From assembly GCA_023411035.1 (NCBI GenBank), contig JAEYPE010000071.1, positions 1 through 15,592 of the forward strand: DNA of 15,592 nt. The letters are read 5' to 3'. The stretch's first letter is position 1. Each line of letters begins with the position of its first letter. Of the stretch, positions 7,010 to 14,602 are shown piece by piece. The notes beneath the pieces were generated by a model. That model was not told the origin of the DNA. It did not search any database and saw only the letters and a list, made by a program, of their open reading frames with translations. This DNA is from Pseudomonadota bacterium (GTDB lineage: Bacteria > Pseudomonadota > Alphaproteobacteria > Azospirillales > Azospirillaceae). A program made the translations under genes and the position numbers.

Positions 7010-10000
7010 TCAGTCGTCCCCGTGCCCGTGGGCGAATGGCGCGTTGGACGGAACCGCCGCCACCGGCTTTCCGGCCCCCACCAGCGTGCGCAGCAGGACG
7101 TAGAAGACCGGCGTCAGCACCAGACCGAACAGGGTGACGCCGATCATTCCGGAGAACACCGCCACACCCATGGCGTGGCGCATTTCCGCCCCCGCCCCGG
7201 TGGAGGTCACCAGCGGCACCACGCCCATGATGAAGGCGATGGAGGTCATCAGGATGGGCCGCAGCCGCAGGCGGCTGGCCTCCACGGCGGCCTGCACCAC
7301 GCTGCGCCCCTGATGCTCCAACTCGCGGGCGAACTCGACGATCAGGATGGCGTTCTTCGCCGACAGGCCGACCAGAACCATGAAGCCGATCTGGGTGAAG
7401 ATGTTGTTGTCGCCTCCCGTCAGCCACACCCCGGCCAGCGCCGACATCAGGCTCATCGGCACGATCAGCAGGATGGCCAGCGGCAGGGTCAGGCTCTCGT
7501 ACTGCGCGGCCAGCACCAGGAAGACCAGCAGGATGCTGATGGGAAAGATCCACAGCGCCGCGTTGCCGGCCAGGATCTCCTGATAGGTCAGGTCGGTCCA
7601 TTCGAACCGCACCCCGCGCGGCAGGACTTCCTGGGCGATGCGCTCCGCCGCCGCCTGCGCCTGTCCGGAGGAGTAGCCGGGGGCCGGACCGCCGTTGATG
7701 TCGGCGGCGGTGTAGCCGTTGTAGCGCACCACCATTTCCGGCCCGTAGCTCTGCTTCACCGTGACCAGGGAGGAGAGCGGCACCATGTCGCCCTGCGCGT
7801 TGCGGGTCTTCAGCAGGCCGATGTCGGCGGATTCGGCGCGGAAGGGCGCGTCGGCCTGGACGCGGACCTGGTAGACGCGCCCGAAGCTGTTGAAATCGTT
7901 CACATAAAGCGATCCCAGATAGATCTGCATGGTGTCGAACACATCGCCGATGGCGACACCCTGCTGCTTGGCCTTCACGCGGTCGAGATCGACGTCGAGC
8001 TGCGGCACGTTGATCTGGTAGCTGGAGAAGCCCGGCCCCAGTTCAGGCGTCTGCATCGCCTTCTTCAGGAAGGCGCCGACCGCCGCGTTCAGCGCCTCGT
8101 AGCCCAGCGCGCCGCGGTCCTCGATCTGCATCTTGAAGCCGCCCAGCGTGCCCAGACCCATCACCGGAGGCGGCGGGAAGATGGCGACGAAGGCTTCCTT
8201 CAGCCCGGCGTAGCGCTTTTGCAGGTCGCCCGCGATGGCGGCGGCGGACAGCGACGGGTCCTTGCGTTCGGAGAAGGGCTTCAGCGTGACGAAGACGATG
8301 CCGGCGCTGGAGCTGTTGGTGAAGCCGTTGACCGACAGGCCGGGGAAGGCGACGGCGCTCTGCACGCCGGGGCGGGCCAGCGCGATGTCGGTCATCTCGC
8401 GGATCACCGCCTCCGTCCGGTCGAGCGAGGCGCCGTTGGGAAGCTGGGCGAAGCTGATGAGATACTCCTTGTCCTGCGCCGGGACGAAGCCCATCGGCAC
8501 GGTCCGGCCCAGCAGCACGGTGACGCCGAGCAGCCCGACATAGACCAGCATCATCAGCCCCTTGTGCCGCACCACCCCGCCGACGCCGCGGCCATAGCCG
8601 CTGGAGGCCCGGTGAAACACCCGGTTGAACAGCCGGAAGAAGCCGCCGAAGACCCGGTTCATGGCGCGGGTCAGCCAGTCCTGCGGCTGGTCATGGCCGC
8701 GCAGCAGCACCGCCGCCAGGGCCGGCGACAGGGTGAGCGAGTTGAAGGCGGAGATGACGGTGGAAATCGCGATGGTCATCGCGAACTGCTTGTAGAACTC
8801 GCCGGTCAGGCCGCTCATCGCCGCCAGCGGCACGAAAACGGCGACCAGCGTCAGCGCGATGGCGATGATCGGGCCGCTGACCTCCTGCATGGCGCGGTAG
8901 GTGGCTTCCTTGGCCGACAGGCCGTTCTCGATGTTGCGCTCGACGTTCTCCACGACGACGATGGCGTCGTCCACGACGATTCCGATGGCCAGCACCATGC
9001 CGAACAGCGACAGCGCGTTGATCGAATAGCCCAGCGCCAGCATCAGTGAGAAGGTGCCGACGATGGAGACCGGAACCGCCAGCAGCGGAATGATCGAGGC
9101 GCGCCACGTCTGAAGGAAGACGATGACCACCAGCACGACCAGGGCCACGGCCTCCAGCAGCGTGCTGATCACCGCGTCGATGCTGGAGCGGACGAACTGC
9201 GTCGGGTCGTAGACGATGCTGTAATCCACACCGTCCGGCATGTCGGTCTTCAGGTCCGCCATGGCCGCGCGGATGGCGTCGGAGATGGCGAGCGCGTTGG
9301 CGCCCGGCGACTGGTTGATGCCCAGCGCCACCGCCGGTTTGTTGTCGAGCAGCGACCGCAGGCCGTACTGCGCCGCCGCCAGTTCGACGCGGGCCACGTC
9401 GCGCAGAAGAGTGACGCCGCCCTGCTCACCCGTTTTCAGGATGATCGCGCCGAACTCCTCCGGCGTCTTCAGGCGGCCCTGCGCGTTGATCGAAAGCTGC
9501 AACGGCGTGTCGGGCAGCGCTGGTGAAGCGCCGATGACGCCCGCCGCGACCTGGACGTTCTGCTCGCGGATCGCCGCCACCACGTCGGAGGCGGTCAGGC
9601 CGCGCTGGGCGACCTTGTTGGGGTCGAGCCAGACGCGCATGGAATAGTCGCCGGCACCCCACACCTGCACCTCGCCGACGCCGGAAATCCGGCTCAGCCG
9701 GTCCTTGACGTTCAGGATGGCGTAGTTGCGCAGGTAGGTCATGTCGTAGCGGTCGTTGGGCGACAGCAGATGCACGACCATGGTCAGGGTGGGCGAGCTT
9801 TTGACCGTCGTCACGCCCAGCCGCTGCACGTCGGACGGCAGGCGCGGCAGCGCCTGCGACACCCGGTTCTGCACGAGCTGCTGCGCCTTGTCCGGGTCGG
9901 TGCCCAGCCGGAAGGTCACGGTCAGCGCCATGTTGCCGTCGCTGTTGGCCTGCGACTGCATGTACAGCATGTTCTCGACGCCGTTGATCTGCTCCTCCAG

Positions 10001-10198
10001 CGGAGAGGCGACCGTTTCGGCGATGACCTTTGGGTTCGCGCCCGGAAACTGGGCGCGGACGACGACCGATGGCGGAACGACCTCCGGATATTCGGAGATC
10101 GGCAACTGGAACAGCGAGATCGCTCCCGCCAGGAACAGCGCCACCGACAGCACGCCCGCGAAGATCGGGCGGTCGATGAAGAATTTCGAGATGTTCAT
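7010..10198 (-). CDS. RND multidrug efflux permease, MexF/BpeF type
   Basis: This inner-membrane, proton-driven HAE1-family RND pump takes substrates from the periplasm or membrane to an outer-membrane channel. At 1062 residues it has the length of Pseudomonas MexF, and its N terminus (MNISKFFIDRPIFAGVL, then FQLPISEYPEVVPPSVVVRA and FPGANPKVIAETVASPLEEQ) is close to MexF as I remember it. The transmembrane-4 Asp pair of the proton relay is present (D410, D411 in GIVVDDAIVVVENVER), and a relay-type Lys sits in SAKNAILIVEFARELE near the C terminus. I chose the ATG at 10198 because GGGAGA lies 6 bases upstream; the open frame continues 50 codons further but only over the end of the adaptor gene. 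It is 25 bp downstream of the adaptor and last in its operon. No outer-membrane factor follows. Confidence 0.93.
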   Translation of the reverse strand: MNISKFFIDRPIFAGVLSVALFLAGAISLFQLPISEYPEVVPPSVVVRAQFPGANPKVIAETVASPLEEQINGVENMLYMQSQANSDGNMALTVTFRLGTDPDKAQQLVQNRVSQALPRLPSDVQRLGVTTVKSSPTLTMVVHLLSPNDRYDMTYLRNYAILNVKDRLSRISGVGEVQVWGAGDYSMRVWLDPNKVAQRGLTASDVVAAIREQNVQVAAGVIGASPALPDTPLQLSINAQGRLKTPEEFGAIILKTGEQGGVTLLRDVARVELAAAQYGLRSLLDNKPAVALGINQSPGANALAISDAIRAAMADLKTDMPDGVDYSIVYDPTQFVRSSIDAVISTLLEAVALVVLVVIVFLQTWRASIIPLLAVPVSIVGTFSLMLALGYSINALSLFGMVLAIGIVVDDAIVVVENVERNIENGLSAKEATYRAMQEVSGPIIAIALTLVAVFVPLAAMSGLTGEFYKQFAMTIAISTVISAFNSLTLSPALAAVLLRGHDQPQDWLTRAMNRVFGGFFRLFNRVFHRASSGYGRGVGGVVRHKGLMMLVYVGLLGVTVLLGRTVPMGFVPAQDKEYLISFAQLPNGASLDRTEAVIREMTDIALARPGVQSAVAFPGLSVNGFTNSSSAGIVFVTLKPFSERKDPSLSAAAIAGDLQKRYAGLKEAFVAIFPPPPVMGLGTLGGFKMQIEDRGALGYEALNAAVGAFLKKAMQTPELGPGFSSYQINVPQLDVDLDRVKAKQQGVAIGDVFDTMQIYLGSLYVNDFNSFGRVYQVRVQADAPFRAESADIGLLKTRNAQGDMVPLSSLVTVKQSYGPEMVVRYNGYTAADINGGPAPGYSSGQAQAAAERIAQEVLPRGVRFEWTDLTYQEILAGNAALWIFPISILLVFLVLAAQYESLTLPLAILLIVPMSLMSALAGVWLTGGDNNIFTQIGFMVLVGLSAKNAILIVEFARELEHQGRSVVQAAVEASRLRLRPILMTSIAFIMGVVPLVTSTGAGAEMRHAMGVAVFSGMIGVTLFGLVLTPVFYVLLRTLVGAGKPVAAVPSNAPFAHGHGDD

Positions 10199-10223
10199 GA
10201 TGGCTCTCCCGGCGGGACCAGGA

Positions 10224-11405
10224 TCAGGGTTTCGCAGCAGTCTGGAAGGCGTCGTCCGGCTTGCCCATCGCCACAATCTTCGGGCTGATGCGGGCGCCGG
10301 GGCGGGCGTGCTGGATGCCGTTGACGACGATGCGCTCCCCGGCCTCAAGCCCGCTCGTCACCACCCGCAACCCGTTCTGCGCCGGGCCGGGGACGATCTC
10401 GCGGTACTGCACGGTGTCGTCGCCGGCCACCACCAGCACGAATTTCTTGTCCTGGTCGGTGTTGATGGCGCGGTCCTCGACCATCAGCGCGTCGTGCGGG
10501 GTGCTGCCGCCGACCTTGACGCGGGCGTAGAGGCCGGGGACCAGCATCCCGTCCGGATTGTCGAACTTGGCGCGCACGCGGATGGTGCCGGACACGGAAT
10601 CCAGCCGGTTGTCGACATGCTCCACCGTGCCGCCGCGCGAATAGCCGCTCTCGTTGGCGAGGCCGAGCTGGACCGGCACATCGGCGGCGTCCTTCACGCT
10701 GGCGATGTGGCGCAGGTAGGTCTGCTCATCGACGTCGAAGGAGGCGTAGATCGGCGAGACCGAAACCAGCGTCGTCAGCGGGGCGGCGGACGCGCCGGAC
10801 GCCACGACGTTGCCGACCGTCACCTCGGCGCGCGAGACGCGGCCGGAGATCGGGGCGGTGACCTGGGTGTGCTCCAGGTCGATGCGGGCGAGGTCCAGCG
10901 CCGCCTGCGCCGCCTTCAGGTTGGCGACCGCCTCGCGGGCGGCGTTCTCCTTCTCGTCCAGGGTCTGGCGCGAGACGGTGTTGTTCTGCACCAGCCGCTG
11001 GGCGCGGTCGAGGTCGGCGGCGGTGAAGCGCACCGATGCCTGCGCGGCGGCGACCTGGGCTTCCGCCCGCGCGACCGCGGCGACGTGGGGGCGCGGGTCG
11101 ATGGTGAAGAGGGGATCGCCCTTCTTCACCAGGGCGCCGTTGCGGAAATGGACGGCGGTGATGGCGCCGGACACCTGCGGGCGCACCTCCACCCGGTCCA
11201 CCGCCTCCAGGCGGCCCGAGTAGGACTGCCAGTCGGTGATCCTGCTGGCGACGACCGGCGCCACGTCCACCTCGGGCGGCGGCGGGGCGGCGGTGACCGT
11301 TGCGGTGGCGTCGGCGTGGCCCTGGGTGGCGACGACCCCGGCCACACCGGCGGTCGCGGCGCCAACGGCGATAAGGAGGGCGAGCTTCGAAGGAGACAAC
11401 GGCAT
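10224..11405 (-). CDS. RND efflux periplasmic adaptor, MexE/BpeE type
   Basis: This 393-residue membrane fusion protein links the RND permease to an outer-membrane channel. It has an N-terminal hydrophobic segment (about 7-26) without a lipobox Cys, so it is membrane-anchored or exported rather than a lipoprotein. Two lipoyl half-motifs follow (VSGAITAVHFRNGALVKKGD about 78-97; TAPISGRVSRAEVTVGNVV 183-201), flanking an Ala-rich coiled-coil hairpin (about 107-181). Beta-barrel and membrane-proximal domains come after (YASFDVDEQTYL to VVNGIQHARPG). AGGAGA at 11414-11419 (minus strand) lies 8 bases before the ATG. It sits between the hydrolase (21-bp gap) and the permease (25-bp gap), so the three are surely one operon. 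Similarity is to the MexE/BpeE group by order and pattern. Confidence 0.9.
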   Translation of the reverse strand: MPLSPSKLALLIAVGAATAGVAGVVATQGHADATATVTAAPPPPEVDVAPVVASRITDWQSYSGRLEAVDRVEVRPQVSGAITAVHFRNGALVKKGDPLFTIDPRPHVAAVARAEAQVAAAQASVRFTAADLDRAQRLVQNNTVSRQTLDEKENAAREAVANLKAAQAALDLARIDLEHTQVTAPISGRVSRAEVTVGNVVASGASAAPLTTLVSVSPIYASFDVDEQTYLRHIASVKDAADVPVQLGLANESGYSRGGTVEHVDNRLDSVSGTIRVRAKFDNPDGMLVPGLYARVKVGGSTPHDALMVEDRAINTDQDKKFVLVVAGDDTVQYREIVPGPAQNGLRVVTSGLEAGERIVVNGIQHARPGARISPKIVAMGKPDDAFQTAAKP

Positions 11406-11426
11406 GGGATCAATCTCCTGGGGGAG

Positions 11427-12278
11427 TCAGACGGGGGCGCCGCTGCCATCCGTGGGGGACAGGCGGCGGCGGAAAAAGTCGGCGACCGCCAGCAGCGCCG
11501 GACGGTGGCCGGGCAGGGCGGCGTGCGAAACGGCGGGGAAGCGGGTGACCTCGGTCGGCACGCCGGCTTCGATCAGGTTGGCGGCATACTGCTCCGCCTC
11601 GATGCGCAGAACGTCCCTCTGCGCGGTGACGATCAGCGTGGGCGGCAGCCCGGCCAGCCGGCAGGAATCCAGCGGCGCGGCGTAGGGATGCAGCCGTTGC
11701 GCCGCGTCGGGCAGATAGGCGCGGTAGCAGCGGGCGTAGGCGGTGGCCGGAACGTCGGACTGCATCGCCTGCGCATCCCCGGCGCGGGTCAGGCTGGGGT
11801 CCAGCATGGGGCCGAGCAGGGCCAGCGCGCGGATGTCCACGTCGCCCTGGTCGCGGGCCAGGAAGGTCAGCGAGGCCGCGACATGACCGCCCGCATCGTG
11901 CCCGGCCACCCCCAGCCCGTCCCTGGCGATGTTCAGATCGCGGGCCGAGGCCAGGGTCCACAGGGCGGCGCGGTGGGCGTCGTGGGCGGCGGTGGGGAAG
12001 CAGTGGGCCGGGGCCAGCGAATAGCCGACCGAGACGACCAGCGCCGGCACGCTCTCCGCGATGGCGGCGGCGGCGGTCTCCGCCTCCTCCAGCGAACCGG
12101 AGGTGAAGCCGCCGCCGTGCAGATACAGCAGGGCCGGAACGGTCAGCCCGATCAGAGGCCGGTAGAGCCGCAGCCGGATGTCCTGGGCGTGGCCGGGGAT
12201 CGTCCGCTCATCGACCGACAGTTGGCAGCGTGGCGCCCCGGCTTTGTGTGTTTTCGACTGATCCGATGACCGGCCCAT
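11427..12278 (-). CDS. LlpE-like alpha/beta hydrolase with Asp at the nucleophile position
   Basis: This is a 283-residue protein of the hormone-sensitive-lipase-like alpha/beta hydrolase family, with the oxyanion motif HGGG at 54-57. The nucleophile elbow, normally GDSAGG, reads GHDAGG (126-131), so Asp128 (codon 11895-11897) replaces the catalytic Ser. The acid (Asp222 in QRDVLR) and the His (His252 in VSHAAL) are in place. GHD is the elbow of epoxide hydrolases, which use Asp, so activity through an Asp nucleophile is possible; loss of esterase function is the alternative. It precedes the adaptor gene by 21 bp, matching the lipase-like llpE gene cotranscribed with bpeEF/ceoAB in Burkholderia. 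I chose the ATG at 12278; GGAGG lies 12 bases upstream. A GTG at 12299 is possible, but its ribosome binding site would be too close. Confidence 0.85.
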   Translation of the reverse strand: MGRSSDQSKTHKAGAPRCQLSVDERTIPGHAQDIRLRLYRPLIGLTVPALLYLHGGGFTSGSLEEAETAAAAIAESVPALVVSVGYSLAPAHCFPTAAHDAHRAALWTLASARDLNIARDGLGVAGHDAGGHVAASLTFLARDQGDVDIRALALLGPMLDPSLTRAGDAQAMQSDVPATAYARCYRAYLPDAAQRLHPYAAPLDSCRLAGLPPTLIVTAQRDVLRIEAEQYAANLIEAGVPTEVTRFPAVSHAALPGHRPALLAVADFFRRRLSPTDGSGAPV

Positions 12279-12346
12279 GATCCGACGGTGCCTCCGCACC
12301 CCTCCCGCATTGCAACAGGAGGGAGTGTGGGTGCTTGGCGGGTCGG

Positions 12347-12374
12347 AATAAATACGCGGTCAACGGCAACACAA
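12347..12374 (-). promoter_or_regulatory. Weak candidate promoter for hydrolase-efflux operon
   Basis: Read on the minus strand, TTGTGT (12369-12374) is followed after 16 bp by TTTATT (12347-12352, four of six matches to TATAAT). It lies in the 137-bp gap between the LysR stop and the hydrolase start, in the only AT-rich patch there. The leader would be about 60 bases. A weak -35 is usual for LysR-activated promoters, but the match is modest. Confidence 0.3.
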
Positions 12375-12389
12375 TTCGGATCGGATGAA
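12375..12389. promoter_or_regulatory. Possible LysR-type binding dyad upstream of efflux operon
   Basis: TTCGGATCGGATGAA has TTC/GAA arms and satisfies the T-N11-A rule of LysR-type operators. It abuts the upstream side of the candidate -35 of the hydrolase-efflux operon. Three-base arms occur often by chance, so this is only a pointer to where binding could be tested. Confidence 0.25.
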
Positions 12390-12415
12390 CAATCGACCTC
12401 ACACCACGCCCAACC

Positions 12416-13405
12416 TCATACCACACAGAGGCAGGCGCTCTCCGAATCCGTCGGGACGGCGGGCTTCGCCCGATCCGGGCATTCGTCGCCGTCGATCTCC
12501 CCACCCTGCATCAGCGGGCAGCCCTCGAACAGCTCGGCGACCCAATCGACGAAGGCGCGGACCTTCGGCGACAGGTGACGGTTGTGCGGATAAAGCGCCG
12601 AAATCGGCACCAGGGCCGGGCGCCATTCCTTCAAAATCTCCACCAGGGCGCCGTTGCGCAGATGGGGCAACGCCATGAAACGGGCCACCTGCCCGATGCC
12701 CAGCCCTTCCAGCGCGCAGGTGACGTAGGCGTCGGCGTCGTTGACCGAAACGGGGCCGTTCAGCTTCACCTCATGGACGGCACCGTCGCGCTCGAAGCTC
12801 ATCTCGTGCATCTTGCCGGTGCGGGTGAAGTAGTTGACGGCGGTGTGGCCCTCCAACTCCTCGATGGTCCGGGGCGTGCCGTGGCGGGCGAGATAGGCCG
12901 GGCTGGCGACGGTCACCGGGCGGAAGGCGCCGACCCGGCGGGCGATCAGGCTGGAATCCACCAGATCGCCGGCGCGCAGCACGCAATCCACCCCCTCCTG
13001 GATCAGGTCGATGGGGCGGTCGCTCATCCCGATCATGATTTCGATGCCGGGGTAGCGGGCGTGGAATTCGTGGATGGCCGGGATGATGATGAGCCGCCCG
13101 AGCGAACCCGGCATGTCCACCCGCAACCGCCCGCGCGGGGTCTTGCGGGCGCTGGTGAAGGAGGTCTCGATCTCCTCCAGGTCGGACAGGATGCGGGTGG
13201 CGCCCTCCAGATAGGCGGCGCCGTCCAGCGTCAGGCTCAGCTTGCGCGTCGTCCGCTGGAGCAGGCGCACGCCGAGCGCGGCTTCCAGATTTTGGATGGT
13301 CGTCGTCACCGAGGCGCGCGGCAGGCCCAGCGTGTCGGCGGCCTTGGTGAAGCTGTTGACCTCGACGACGCGGACGAAGACGCGCATGGCGTGGAGTTTG
13401 TCCAT
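12416..13405 (-). CDS. LysR-family transcriptional regulator
   Basis: This is a 329-residue regulator. The N-terminal winged helix-turn-helix (about 1-60) reads MDKLHAMRVFVRVVEVNSFT, then PRASVTTTIQNLEAALGVRL and QRTTRKLSLTLDG, a pattern of the CrgA/YafC-like LysR clade. The effector-binding domain spans about 88-300. The last ~25 residues form an unusual acidic, Cys-containing tail (SESACLCVV) beyond the normal end. It lies directly upstream of the hydrolase-pump operon on the same strand, where BpeT/CeoR and MexT sit relative to their pumps, and is divergent from the lig operon, so it could control either or both. The ATG at 13405 begins the conserved helix-turn-helix, though the ribosome binding site is poor. 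The ligand is unknown; an aromatic acid is a reasonable guess because CeoR-type systems respond to salicylate. Confidence 0.9.
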   Translation of the reverse strand: MDKLHAMRVFVRVVEVNSFTKAADTLGLPRASVTTTIQNLEAALGVRLLQRTTRKLSLTLDGAAYLEGATRILSDLEEIETSFTSARKTPRGRLRVDMPGSLGRLIIIPAIHEFHARYPGIEIMIGMSDRPIDLIQEGVDCVLRAGDLVDSSLIARRVGAFRPVTVASPAYLARHGTPRTIEELEGHTAVNYFTRTGKMHEMSFERDGAVHEVKLNGPVSVNDADAYVTCALEGLGIGQVARFMALPHLRNGALVEILKEWRPALVPISALYPHNRHLSPKVRAFVDWVAELFEGCPLMQGGEIDGDECPDRAKPAVPTDSESACLCVV

Positions 13406-13444
13406 GGTCGGTCCATCGACACAGTGGGGCAGGTCGGCTGAGCC

Positions 13445-13473
13445 TATCTAAGCACAGTCCGGCCCGAAGTCGA
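13445..13473 (-). promoter_or_regulatory. Weak candidate promoter for the LysR gene
   Basis: On the minus strand, TCGACT (13468-13473) and TAGATA (13445-13450) are separated by 17 bp, placing a start near 13438 and a leader of about 33 bases. The hexamers match the consensus only partly (four and three of six). It is the best pair I found in the 231-bp divergent gap. Confidence 0.28.
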
Positions 13474-13506
13474 TGGGCCTTTGGCAGGCATCGCCGTATC
13501 GGCTTG

Positions 13507-13525
13507 CTATACGAAAAGTGAATAG
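13507..13525. promoter_or_regulatory. Candidate LysR-type operator CTAT-N11-ATAG
   Basis: CTAT (13507-13510) and ATAG (13522-13525) are inverted repeats separated by exactly 11 bases, which is the T-N11-A layout of LysR-type binding sites. It lies in the gap between the divergent LysR and lig operons, about 68 bp beyond the -10 of the LysR candidate promoter and about 15 bp upstream of a TTGATA (13539-13544) that could be the lig -35. Position and spacing fit, but the four-base arms limit confidence. Confidence 0.4.
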
Positions 13526-13636
13526 GGTGGGACGGCATTTGATATTGCGCACCCTCACTCCGTCATACCAACTGATGGCAGTGGAGCGCAACGCGACGGC
13601 GGGTGCGCCCGAAACGGAGCCGGACCCCGGAAAGTC

Positions 13637-14602
13637 ATGCCCGACGTGCTGCAAATAGCCTGCATCGGCTTTGGCGAAGCCGCCTCGGCGTTCGTGTCCG
13701 GCTGGGGCGCTGTGCGCGGCGTCACCGTCAAGGCCTACGACGTCAGGACCGACCACCCCGACGAGGCGGTGCGCGCCGCCAAACGGGCCGATTACGAGCG
13801 GGCCGGCGTCATCGGCTGCGGCACGCTGGCCGAGGCGCTGGACGGCGCCGGGCTGGTTTTCTCGCTGGTGACCGCCGACCAGGCCGCCAAGGCCGCCTTG
13901 GCCGCGGCGCCGCTCCTGGGCGAAGGCGCCCTGTTTCTCGACGGCAATTCCTGCTCGCCGGACACCAAGCGGCGGGCGGCGGAGGCGGTCGCCGCGGGCC
14001 GCGGGCTGTACGTCGATCTCGCGATCATGGCGCCTGTGCGACCCGGATTGCACAAGACACCGTTGCTGGTCAGCGGCGAGCACGCCGCGGCGGCGGCGGA
14101 GCGGCTTCGCGCGCTCGGCATGGCGGCGGCGGTCGCGGCGGCACCGGACAGCGCCGCCGACAAGGCACCGGAGGGCATGGGCCACGCGCCCGCGCCAGCA
14201 CCCGCCGCGCCTCAGGCTCCGGATTACGCCGATATTCCCGGCACCTTCGTGTTCGACGCCGATCGGTCGCGCCGGGGCTATCACCTCAACATGTTCTGCA
14301 TGTCGCTGCGCCACGCCGCCAACCGCGCGGCCTTCAAGGCGGACGAGGCGGGCTATCTGAGCGGCTTCCCCATGACCGAGGAGCAGCGGCGCGCCGTGCT
14401 GGCCCGCGACTGGAACGAAATGCTGCGGCTGGGCGGGAACATCTACTACACGTCCAAGCTGGCGGCGACCGACGGGATCAACTTCCAACAGCTCGCCGCC
14501 CGCATGACCGGGGTCAGCGACGAGGAATACCGCGCGATGATGCTCGGCGGCGGGCGTCCGATCACCGGCAATCGCAGCGTGAAGGAGTGGGGCAATGGCT
14601 GA
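13637..14602 (+). CDS. ligA: Fusion: NAD(P)-binding Rossmann domain + protocatechuate 4,5-dioxygenase alpha subunit (LigA)
   Basis: This 321-residue protein joins two unrelated domains. Residues ~1-170 resemble the NAD(P)-binding part of 6-phosphogluconate/3-hydroxyisobutyrate-type dehydrogenases: IGFGEAASAF (10-19) as nucleotide loop, LDGNSCSPDTKRRAAEAV (101-118), and VDLAIMAPVRPG (126-137). The usual C-terminal helical domain with the catalytic Lys is absent. A Pro/Ala linker (about 181-196) leads to a full LigA domain (~197-320), seen in DIPGTFVFDADRSRRGYHLN, AFKADEAGYL, GGNIYYTSKLAATDG and GVSDEEYRAMMLGGGR. LigA forms the lid of the LigB active site. The reading frame is continuous. The 3' end overlaps ligB by 8 bp. 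The upstream ribosome binding site is weak. An internal ATG at 14177 could yield free LigA, but its GGAGGG is only one base away. Domain assignments are firm; the role of the Rossmann part is not. Confidence 0.85.
   Translation: MPDVLQIACIGFGEAASAFVSGWGAVRGVTVKAYDVRTDHPDEAVRAAKRADYERAGVIGCGTLAEALDGAGLVFSLVTADQAAKAALAAAPLLGEGALFLDGNSCSPDTKRRAAEAVAAGRGLYVDLAIMAPVRPGLHKTPLLVSGEHAAAAAERLRALGMAAAVAAAPDSAADKAPEGMGHAPAPAPAAPQAPDYADIPGTFVFDADRSRRGYHLNMFCMSLRHAANRAAFKADEAGYLSGFPMTEEQRRAVLARDWNEMLRLGGNIYYTSKLAATDGINFQQLAARMTGVSDEEYRAMMLGGGRPITGNRSVKEWGNG

Noticed and set aside
7003..7020. GGGACG-N6-CGTCCC hairpin as a second parS copy
   Set aside because: It shares GGGACG/CGTCCC with the palindrome core, but the arms are separated by six bases and it overlaps the permease stop codon; more likely part of the terminator region.
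6902..9049. 715-codon plus-strand frame crossing the helicase end and the permease gene
   Set aside because: Low-complexity His/Gln/Arg/Asp-rich translation, antisense to the RND permease, and it crosses the terminator-like hairpin.
9756..12269. 837-codon open frame on the plus strand, opposite adaptor, hydrolase and permease genes
   Set aside because: It is rich in Gly, Arg, His and Asp with no domain pattern and lies antisense to three well-supported genes. Long antisense frames are expected in very GC-rich coding DNA.
12279..12299. GTG start at 12299 for the hydrolase
   Set aside because: GGGAGG lies only about one base from this GTG; the ATG at 12278 is better placed, though the choice is not certain.
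14177..14602. Separate ligA gene beginning at an internal ATG
   Set aside because: GGAGGG is one base from this ATG and the frame is open from 13637 with a clear domain upstream. Kept as an alternative in the fusion finding, not as a feature.
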